A stretch of DNA of 12,718 bases from the NCBI RefSeq assembly GCF_049472655.1, contig NZ_JAQNCS010000028.1, positions 1-12,718 on the forward strand, written 5' to 3'. Within the stretch, counting starts at the first letter, position 1. Each line of letters opens with the position of its first letter. A program made the position numbers and the translations under genes. The notes under the pieces are model-generated. The model was given only the letters and a program-made list of their open reading frames with translations. It ran no database searches and was not told the origin of the DNA. This document shows positions 6,396 to 12,718 of the stretch, one piece after another. The DNA comes from Deferribacter abyssi. GTDB taxonomy: Bacteria; Chrysiogenota; Deferribacteres; Deferribacterales; Deferribacteraceae.

Positions 6396-9213
6396 AGTAT
6401 ATAAAATTGATATAGGTTTTAATTTTATCAATTATATTGCGTTACAACTGAATAAACTAAAGAAAGATTATAGAAAAATAATTTTCATTTCAGCAAATAG
6501 GCGTCCAATTAGATTTATTGAAAAAACGATAGATTTGGATACTGCTCTTAGGGTTGATTTTTATACAATAGAAGATTTTGTTAAAGATATTGTAATAAAT
6601 TATTCTGATGAAATACCGACCGTACATAGTAAACTGGAAAGAGAAATATATTTTTTAGAGTTGATACAGAAAATTCCTGAACTTTATGAAAAGCTGGGTG
6701 GTAATGATGTAAAAGTTTTTCCGTGGGCTAAGAGGTTATCAAAGTTGTTTGATGAAATTGATAAACAGCTATTAGGAGATAAACTAAAAGATTTTTACTA
6801 TGTGGAGGCATTGGATGAGGCAAAAGAGATATTAGAGAATTTAAAAAGTTTATATAGAAAGTACGAAAAAGATTATAAGAATTTTACATATAATGGTAAT
6901 ATTTTTAAAAGGGCCTCAGATTTAACTTCTACAGATAAGTTTCATGATGAATTCAGAGATACTTTATTTATTTTCAGTGGGCTGATTTATCTATCAAATT
7001 CAGAGTTAAAAATGATGAAAAATATTTCTGAAACTGCCGATATTTACTTTTTTGTTCAAACAGATTTGCAAGAAAGGGAAGATGAAACACTTGGTTTTGA
7101 TACGTTTAAAATAGTAGATAATCTCATAATGAAATTAAACAAATATGTTAAGAGCGATATTGAAGAAATTAAAGATGATAAAAATACAGCAGAGACTGAA
7201 TTTTATTTTTATCAGTTTCCTGATACTCATTCTGAGGCAGCTGAAATATTTAAGATAGTTAGAGATAAATATAGGGCTTCTGATGATAAAAAATCACCTG
7301 AAAAATTAGCAGTAGTTTTGCCTGATGCAAGGACACTTTTTCCATTGTTGGCTTATTTTGATAAAAATGATGATTTGCATATAAATATATCAATGGGATA
7401 TCCTTTTGGAAATACAGATGTGGGGATGTTTTTAGATTCTTTATTCCATGTGCTCATTGATATGGATAGAAGATATAAAACTACAAGCAGTTATATTGTG
7501 GATTCAAAACTGCTGCTTAGGTTATTAAATTCAAATATACTTAATTTATTTAAAAATGAGATTGTAAGTAGTGCAAACATGTTAAAAGATCAGCTATTTG
7601 AAAAACAATCTTCAACCTACAAGTTTGAAGAAAGTGAAGATTTTTTCAGATTATTATTAGTGAAATTTTTAGAAATTAAAGACATTTACTCATTACGAAA
7701 GTCTTTTTTAAATTTATTTAATCAGTTTGATAATAAAATCTTACAAAAAGACAAATACAAGTTTACAACACAAATATTGCAGTATTTTTATAATGAAGTA
7801 GTTGAAAATCTAAATTTATTGAATTCCGAAAGAAAAGTTGATGTGCTTTTTTCTTATCATTTAATCAAAGAAATAGTTAATGATATGACAATACCTTTTG
7901 AAGGGCACCCTCTTGAAGGTATTCAGATAATGGGGATGCTTGAAGCTCGTTTATTATCCTTTGAAAATATAATTATAGCAGATGTAAATGAGGGGGTTCT
8001 TCCTGCTGGAGATAAGATAGATCCTTTATTACCTGAGGAAATAAAAGTTGAGCTGGGGCTTACTTCATTTAAAGAAAAAGAGATGTTGATGAGATATAAT
8101 TTTTTCAGGTTGGTTTATTCAGCTAAAAATGCTTATGTGATGTATAAATCAGGTGCTACGGGTGTAGATAAGTATATAAAAAGTAGATTCGTAGAACAGT
8201 TAATTTTATTGAATGAATTAAAAGCTAAAAAAGAGTTTCAAGTATATACCCATGAGTTAGCATTATCCAAGTTTGAAAATATTGACAATAAAATTGCAAA
8301 AGATGGAGAAATTAAAGAGCATTTTAAAAAATTATTTAGAGAAGGTAATATTTCACCATCAAGAATAAATTATTATATGCAGTGTCCTTATGCCTATTAT
8401 TTAAAATATATAAAGGGAGTTAAAGGTAGAATAAAGTTAGATGAAGATTTTGAAGCAGATAAACTTGGGACAATAGTTCATAAATTTTTTGAGGAAAATT
8501 TTAAAAATTATTTGGATAAAAGAGTAACAAAAGAAGATTTAGAATATATTTGTAAATCTATAAAGCAAGAAATAGATAATTTACCTGACTATAAATATGT
8601 TGATAAAGATGGAAGCATTAAAAGATTTTTAAAAAAATTAGATAATTTTAGAATAAAAGCGTTAAGACTCATATTAAAATATAGAATAGAAACCTACTTT
8701 GAAAATATTCTCTATAATCAAAGTGATTTTAAGCTATTAGCATTAGAAAAAGAACTTAATTTTGATTCATTAAAACTACATGGATTTGCTGATAGAATAG
8801 ATGAAATTGAAAATGGTAAGATAAGAGTAATAGATTATAAAACTGGTACAGGCAAACTTATGCCATACAAAAATAAGGTAGCTATTTTAATAGAAAATAG
8901 CTCAGATATTTTAAATAATTATGATGATAAAGTGTTGTGTGAGGTAAGAAGTTGTATAAATTCTGTTCAAATGCATTGCTATATTCTAATGGCAAAAGAA
9001 AAATTCAATGCCGAAGTTTTAGCTGAAATACATCATATTGGAGCATCTAAGAAGCATGAGGTAGTTGAAAAGTTATCTGATGAACATATCGAAGATTATA
9101 AGAAGCTTATAGAATATATTTTAAATCATATGAAAAATTCTGGATACATTTATGCTTTACCTGATAAACATTGTGAGCATTGTGATTATAATCATTTTTG
9201 CAGGTATTTTTAA
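6385..9213 (+). CDS. addB: AddB-like Fe-S nuclease/inactivated helicase subunit
   Basis: This 942-aa protein is the likely partner of the preceding AddA-like subunit in a heterodimeric helicase-nuclease. The N-terminal half has the helicase fold but no Walker A: the expected site reads IFISANRRP (33-41). LEAR (519-522) and NEGVLP (535-540) mark the degenerate helicase core typical of AddB/RecC-like subunits. The C-terminus is a PD-(D/E)XK nuclease: H699, D803 in GFADRID, D817 and K819 in VIDYKTG, and Q862-x3-Y866. Four cysteines, C667 and then C930-x2-C933-x5-C939, match the AddB 4Fe-4S staple that encloses the nuclease domain. The start is GTG at 6385 with GGGAGAG (6371-6377) upstream, overlapping the AddA end by 11 nt. 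It is shorter than B. subtilis AddB (1166 aa), which keeps a Walker A. Confidence 0.9.
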   Translation: MSVKVYKIDIGFNFINYIALQLNKLKKDYRKIIFISANRRPIRFIEKTIDLDTALRVDFYTIEDFVKDIVINYSDEIPTVHSKLEREIYFLELIQKIPELYEKLGGNDVKVFPWAKRLSKLFDEIDKQLLGDKLKDFYYVEALDEAKEILENLKSLYRKYEKDYKNFTYNGNIFKRASDLTSTDKFHDEFRDTLFIFSGLIYLSNSELKMMKNISETADIYFFVQTDLQEREDETLGFDTFKIVDNLIMKLNKYVKSDIEEIKDDKNTAETEFYFYQFPDTHSEAAEIFKIVRDKYRASDDKKSPEKLAVVLPDARTLFPLLAYFDKNDDLHINISMGYPFGNTDVGMFLDSLFHVLIDMDRRYKTTSSYIVDSKLLLRLLNSNILNLFKNEIVSSANMLKDQLFEKQSSTYKFEESEDFFRLLLVKFLEIKDIYSLRKSFLNLFNQFDNKILQKDKYKFTTQILQYFYNEVVENLNLLNSERKVDVLFSYHLIKEIVNDMTIPFEGHPLEGIQIMGMLEARLLSFENIIIADVNEGVLPAGDKIDPLLPEEIKVELGLTSFKEKEMLMRYNFFRLVYSAKNAYVMYKSGATGVDKYIKSRFVEQLILLNELKAKKEFQVYTHELALSKFENIDNKIAKDGEIKEHFKKLFREGNISPSRINYYMQCPYAYYLKYIKGVKGRIKLDEDFEADKLGTIVHKFFEENFKNYLDKRVTKEDLEYICKSIKQEIDNLPDYKYVDKDGSIKRFLKKLDNFRIKALRLILKYRIETYFENILYNQSDFKLLALEKELNFDSLKLHGFADRIDEIENGKIRVIDYKTGTGKLMPYKNKVAILIENSSDILNNYDDKVLCEVRSCINSVQMHCYILMAKEKFNAEVLAEIHHIGASKKHEVVEKLSDEHIEDYKKLIEYILNHMKNSGYIYALPDKHCEHCDYNHFCRYF

Positions 9214-9226
9214 GGAGGAAAGGAGG
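9213..9226 (+). promoter_or_regulatory. Doubled Shine-Dalgarno deciding the GTG start at 9231
   Basis: Two AGGAGG copies (9213-9218 and 9221-9226) fill the 17-nt gap after the AddB stop. The second is four nt before GTG 9231, a close but usable spacing; the first is twelve nt away. This fixes the start of the next gene at GTG 9231 rather than at the in-frame TTG 9198, which lies inside the AddB coding region without its own signal. Such a strong site suggests the unknown protein is needed in more copies than the helicase-nuclease subunits. Confidence 0.75.
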
Positions 9227-9230
9227 AAAA

Positions 9231-10529
9231 GTGGAAGTAGATTTTAATGATTTTTGGACTGAAAAGGATGATTCAATAAAAATAGATTTTTCTTTTGATC
9301 CTTTGGGCGTTATGGTTATTTGGCGTTTGTTTGCGCAGGAAATATTTGGGAACAAGATAACAACTGTGGCAAATAATATGAGATATTACTTAATAAACTT
9401 GTTTAATCTGACAACAATTAGAATATTACTAAGAAATGATAAAATAAAAGAAAAATACTTGTGTCAACATTATGATGAAACCAAATTTCGAGATGATTTG
9501 ATTATATTTTTGGAAAATTTATTTATTTATTGTTCTTCCGAAAAAAACGTAAATCCAGTTCCTGGAGTAGCTAAATATAAGGCATTAAAAGATAAAAAAA
9601 AATACATCATATGTTTTGAAGGAAAACCGGAGAAGTATGAGATTCTTACAAGACAACTTCAACTTGGTATTAGCGGTAGATATAAGACACCTTTTAAAGA
9701 AATGGGATTAGATTATAATGATATTATAAAAGATAATATTGTAAATGGAAATTGGGAAAAAGCTTCTTTATTAATAGAAGAAAAATATAATAGTTTGATA
9801 GAAAAAATTGTAACTTTTCTTGAAGAAAAAGAATTTTCAAGTTGTATTCAGGGAAAAGAAATATCTGATATATGTAGTGAACTTATAAAAGTAAAACTTT
9901 TAAACGCTTCAACTATTCCGGATAATCTATCAAATTTTTTATTGAAAAAGATTGGGCTAACTGATGATACTGCTAAAATTTTGTATGATATTGTAAAAGA
10001 GTATAAAGATAATGAAGATAAGGATGTAAACGTAAAAGATATATTTGAAGAAGCAGAAGCAAAAACAAATGATGAAAAGATAAAAAATATTATTGCTTTG
10101 GAATCTTTTTTAGCTCCCATTCAACATGCATTTGATGGAATAATTGAAACTAATAATGAGGATCTATCAGATTATAAAAAATTAGAAGAAAAACTACCAA
10201 ATCCCAACATTGAAATAGATATAGGTATTTTGGATAAATCAGAAACTGCTAAAAAAAGATTTTTTAAATTAAAAGAGATTGTTAGAAGTAATGACAAAAT
10301 TAAAAAATTAATTGAATATCATAACAAAGTTCAGGAAGAAAGAGGATCGCCTGCCTGGGTGTTTGTAGATGAAAACAACAAAATAAATAGAGTAAAGCTT
10401 GTTGGTACAAGAACTAAGTTAGAAGATTGGTTGAAGAAATCAGAAAAAGAAAAAAGGTTTGATAGATGGAAGAATGACTACTATATTTCAAGTTTGAAAA
10501 GTATAATGGATTCTATGGGAAGTAAATGA
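9231..10529 (+). CDS. Unknown 432-aa protein between AddB and PLD genes
   Basis: I do not recognise a named family. The protein is soluble-looking, Lys/Glu-rich and highly charged, without signal peptide or membrane helices. Its N-terminus has a distinctive block: FDPLG (22-26) followed about 20 residues later by TTVANNMRYY (44-53). A similar 'DPLG ... TT..xR.Y' opening occurs, as far as I recall, in uncharacterised proteins beside other helicase/nuclease defence genes, but I cannot name the family. A second ordered block is TRQLQLGISGRY (140-151). The C-terminal part is helical and charged and ends with a small module containing GSPAW (372-376), VFVDENNKI and VKLVG. No nuclease, ATPase or methyltransferase motif is visible. 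It has the strongest ribosome site in the operon, and its stop overlaps the PLD gene start by four nt (ATGA), suggesting a structural or adaptor subunit. This role is inferred from context only. Confidence 0.85.
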   Translation: MEVDFNDFWTEKDDSIKIDFSFDPLGVMVIWRLFAQEIFGNKITTVANNMRYYLINLFNLTTIRILLRNDKIKEKYLCQHYDETKFRDDLIIFLENLFIYCSSEKNVNPVPGVAKYKALKDKKKYIICFEGKPEKYEILTRQLQLGISGRYKTPFKEMGLDYNDIIKDNIVNGNWEKASLLIEEKYNSLIEKIVTFLEEKEFSSCIQGKEISDICSELIKVKLLNASTIPDNLSNFLLKKIGLTDDTAKILYDIVKEYKDNEDKDVNVKDIFEEAEAKTNDEKIKNIIALESFLAPIQHAFDGIIETNNEDLSDYKKLEEKLPNPNIEIDIGILDKSETAKKRFFKLKEIVRSNDKIKKLIEYHNKVQEERGSPAWVFVDENNKINRVKLVGTRTKLEDWLKKSEKEKRFDRWKNDYYISSLKSIMDSMGSK

Positions 10530-12334
10530 AACTATTAAAAAAGTTATCTGAAATAATAGAAAAAATTGAAATTTCACATGCATGGTTTACTACTTTTTCT
10601 TTTAGTCCAGCTTTTTTTGAAAAATATGTTTTAGCCAGTCTTTTTAATATAGAGCCAAGTGAGTTAAGACGATTAGAAGATTATGAAGCAATCAATGAGC
10701 AATTAAAAACAGTAAATGTAAAAGTATTTTATGATCCGGTTGGTTTGAATGTAACTGAAAGTAAAAAAACAACATGTGATTATATTCCTGTTTATTTTGG
10801 GTTAAGAAATTTAGAAAAAATGGAAGGTCTTTTTCATCCAAAAGTGTGTTTTTTATTTGGTACCAATAAGGAAAAGAAAAAAACAACTGCATATTTAATA
10901 ACAGGTTCTGCCAATCTGACTCATCAAGCCTGGGGAAGAAATAAAGAGACAGTTTTCGTGGATGAAATAGATAAGAAAAATGGAGAGAGAATACATAATT
11001 TTTTTACAGAATTTTTTCCTGATACTCAAATGCTTTTACCAAAAGGGTGGTACAATAGCCTGAGAAAAGACAATTCTAATTGGATATTTAGATACATTTT
11101 TAAAAATTCTGATAATTTTGATGGGAATAATATTTTATTCAAGGATTTTGTTGAAGAAAAAGAGTTGTATGTGTGGTCTCCTTATATAGATGCAGATATG
11201 ATTAATTTAAAAAAAGAAATCAATATTTCGGGAAAAATAACTCTAATACCAGGCTTTAAAAATGCTAAGATTATTTTATCAAAAGAGGAGTATAACGAGT
11301 TAAGTAAATATTTTCATTTTATGAAGGACGAAAGAAATGATATTGAAACCTTTGTACATGGGAAGTTGTGGTTAAGTGAAACGAAGTTGTGTATTGGTTC
11401 ATGGAACTTCACCAAAGCAGCGGTTTGTGGGGATAACTTTGAGGCTGGAGTTATTATTGAAGGAAATTTTGCAAGATTTAAAGATGGGTTAAAAGAACTG
11501 AAAATTGAAGATAACCATTTTATGACTGAAAATGAGTTGAAAGAAGAGCAATTACCAAAGCCGAATAAAATAAAGTTTGAGTGTACTGTTATTGCTGATT
11601 GGTTAAAAAGACAATACGAAATAAAAATCAATACTAATAAAACATTAAAGATAAATTTGCCTGATTCAGAGATAGAAATCAATGGCGAACGTGACAAAAT
11701 TGTACCTTTTATAAATATAAAAAAGTTGGGTATTAAAAAAATTTACGAAGTGTTTGAAAATGAAAAGAAAGTATTTACCGGATATATTCAAGAAATAAAC
11801 ACTGATTATAGACCTGTTTACGGATATAGTAGTTTAAATGAACTTTTAAATAACTTTTCTTTTGATAAAGATTCAAATAAAAGGCAAGGTGAACGCTATC
11901 TCTATGGGGAACACAATGAAGAATCTGGTGATCATTATCAATTAAAAACCGATAATGATTATATTAATTATTATTCATTATTTTATTTGACGGAATCAAT
12001 GATTATTAAAATAGAAGAAATTGAAACAATAGACCGGAAAGAAGAATTAGAAAAGAAGTTATCGGAAATAGCATATTCTGGGGCAAATAGCGTTGAGCAA
12101 TTAGTAACTTTAGCAGAAAATTGGATTGAAAATAATATAGATAATAAGCTTGTAATGTGTTGGTTTTTGCAAAATGAAACAAATAAAATAGTTCGAAAAA
12201 TTAATAATATTATTAAAGATAAAAAGTTGGATTTAAGAGAACTTGATTATGTTAAATTAAATGAAAGCATAAATGATAAATTTGAAAAGATAAATAAAAT
12301 TAATCAAAAGTGGATTGATTATGTCAGAGCTTGA
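10526..12334 (+). CDS. PLD-family (two-HKD, Tdp1-like) phosphodiesterase
   Basis: This 602-aa protein carries two phospholipase-D-type active-site halves and probably acts on DNA rather than lipid, since it has no signal peptide or membrane segment and sits among DNA helicases. Half one is H104-x-K106 with GSANLT (127-132) and AWG (135-137). Half two is H278-x-K280 with GSWNFT (291-296) and E306 in NFEAGV. The usual Asp of HxKxxxxD is missing in both (F111 and E285), as in tyrosyl-DNA phosphodiesterase 1, and SANLxxxAWG closely resembles the Tdp1 second motif. The N-terminus (about 18-40, HAWFTTFSFSPAFFEKY) precedes the first strand. Residues 345-602 are an unassigned, helix-rich extension. 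The start overlaps the previous stop (ATGA), and the end overlaps the helicase start by 14 nt. The activity could be nuclease or removal of DNA-protein adducts; the sequence does not decide. Confidence 0.88.
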   Translation: MKLLKKLSEIIEKIEISHAWFTTFSFSPAFFEKYVLASLFNIEPSELRRLEDYEAINEQLKTVNVKVFYDPVGLNVTESKKTTCDYIPVYFGLRNLEKMEGLFHPKVCFLFGTNKEKKKTTAYLITGSANLTHQAWGRNKETVFVDEIDKKNGERIHNFFTEFFPDTQMLLPKGWYNSLRKDNSNWIFRYIFKNSDNFDGNNILFKDFVEEKELYVWSPYIDADMINLKKEINISGKITLIPGFKNAKIILSKEEYNELSKYFHFMKDERNDIETFVHGKLWLSETKLCIGSWNFTKAAVCGDNFEAGVIIEGNFARFKDGLKELKIEDNHFMTENELKEEQLPKPNKIKFECTVIADWLKRQYEIKINTNKTLKINLPDSEIEINGERDKIVPFINIKKLGIKKIYEVFENEKKVFTGYIQEINTDYRPVYGYSSLNELLNNFSFDKDSNKRQGERYLYGEHNEESGDHYQLKTDNDYINYYSLFYLTESMIIKIEEIETIDRKEELEKKLSEIAYSGANSVEQLVTLAENWIENNIDNKLVMCWFLQNETNKIVRKINNIIKDKKLDLRELDYVKLNESINDKFEKINKINQKWIDYVRA

Positions 12335-12718
12335 GACAAAAAAGTTGTTGTCACCTGAGATTGTATCTGAATATATAGCTTTTAATGCTGCAGATAAAAA
12401 TTATACGTATGATGAAAATGATAAGTCGATGTTTGCTAAACAGTATGAGGGAGTTGCTTACCTTTGGAATCTGCTTGAGACAAAAAATATAGCATTATTA
12501 GCAGATGAAGTTGGTACTGGTAAAACATATCAAGCATTAGGGGTATTGATAACACTTTTAAAAATTAAACCCGATGCAAGATGTTTGATTATAGCTCCTC
12601 GATATCAAGTTGCAATGAATTGGATAAGAGAGTATTACAATTTTATATCAATACATTATAAGTTATTAGATGACCAAATAAAAAGTAGCATTACTCATTC
12701 TGCTATACCGACTATACA
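12321..12718 (+). CDS. SNF2-like helicase, N-terminal part (cut by window edge)
   Basis: The frame opens at ATG 12321, inside the end of the PLD gene, and runs without a stop to the window edge, giving 132 complete codons. QYEGVAYLWNLL (41-52) is a Q-motif-like start. It is followed by Walker A ADEVGTGKT (61-69, K68) and motif Ia LIIAPRYQVAMNW (89-101). The spacing and the ADEVGxGKT form are those of SNF2/RapA-type superfamily 2 translocases, which move along double-stranded DNA without strand separation, as DrmD of DISARM does. Motifs II to VI lie beyond the window, so full family assignment, length and any fused nuclease or methyltransferase cannot be seen. AAGTGG (12307-12312) is a weak ribosome site, and translation is probably coupled to the PLD gene. 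Confidence 0.85.
   Translation, partial: MSELETKKLLSPEIVSEYIAFNAADKNYTYDENDKSMFAKQYEGVAYLWNLLETKNIALLADEVGTGKTYQALGVLITLLKIKPDARCLIIAPRYQVAMNWIREYYNFISIHYKLLDDQIKSSITHSAIPTI

Noticed and set aside
9198..9230. TTG start at 9198 for the 432-aa protein
   Set aside because: It would overlap the AddB end and translate through the doubled AGGAGG (as RR and GG codons); GTG 9231 directly follows that ribosome site.
3279..12718. DISARM or Dpd system identity for the operon
   Set aside because: A PLD protein and a SNF2-like helicase are shared, but no DrmA, DrmB (DUF1998), DpdA-type transglycosylase or methyltransferase is visible in the window, and AddAB is not a component of either.

Overview
The window is strongly AT-rich bacterial DNA with all recognisable genes on the + strand. 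The AddA-type helicase with its ASAGSGKT start, the Fe-S AddB partner, and a GC-richer intergenic repeat of the GATTGCTTCGC...GCGCTCGCAATGACG kind would fit a low-GC anaerobe such as a member of Deferribacterota or Campylobacterota. That placement is only an impression from style and could not be tested here.

Layout. (1) 81-727: a complete mazEF-type toxin-antitoxin operon with its own promoter and an alternating-palindrome operator. (2) 728-1175: a non-coding gap holding a 24-bp imperfect palindrome (848-871) and a short inverted repeat (1138-1153), followed by an unrecognised 165-codon gene (1176-1673). (3) 1674-2056: a second gap holding a GC-rich repeat unit (1848-1994). (4) 2057-2977: a WYL-domain transcriptional regulator. 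(5) 3187-3278: a leader with an extended -10 promoter and an unusually G-rich transcript start. (6) 3279-12718: five tightly packed genes read as one operon: an AddA-like UvrD helicase/nuclease, an AddB-like Fe-S nuclease, an unrecognised 432-aa protein, a two-HKD phospholipase-D/Tdp1-like protein, and the first 132 codons of a SNF2-like helicase cut by the window edge. Three of the four junctions overlap by 4 to 14 nt; the fourth has a 17-nt gap filled by a doubled Shine-Dalgarno sequence.

Interpretation. AddAB alone would be the ordinary recombination and end-processing complex. Here it is co-transcribed with a PLD-family phosphodiesterase, a SNF2-like translocase and an unknown protein, and it sits behind a WYL regulator and a toxin-antitoxin pair. 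PLD plus SNF2 components occur in known DNA-targeting defence systems (class 1 DISARM has DrmC and DrmD; the Dpd 7-deazaguanine system has DpdK and DpdE; restriction-like 'RL' systems are similar as I recall). None of the DISARM or Dpd marker genes are visible here. The best reading is a defence or DNA-repair island in which an end-degrading AddAB complex may be coupled to a restriction-like PLD/SNF2 module. The alternative is a restriction-like module that has simply landed behind a housekeeping addAB pair. Sequence beyond 12718 (a methyltransferase or further subunits) is needed to decide.
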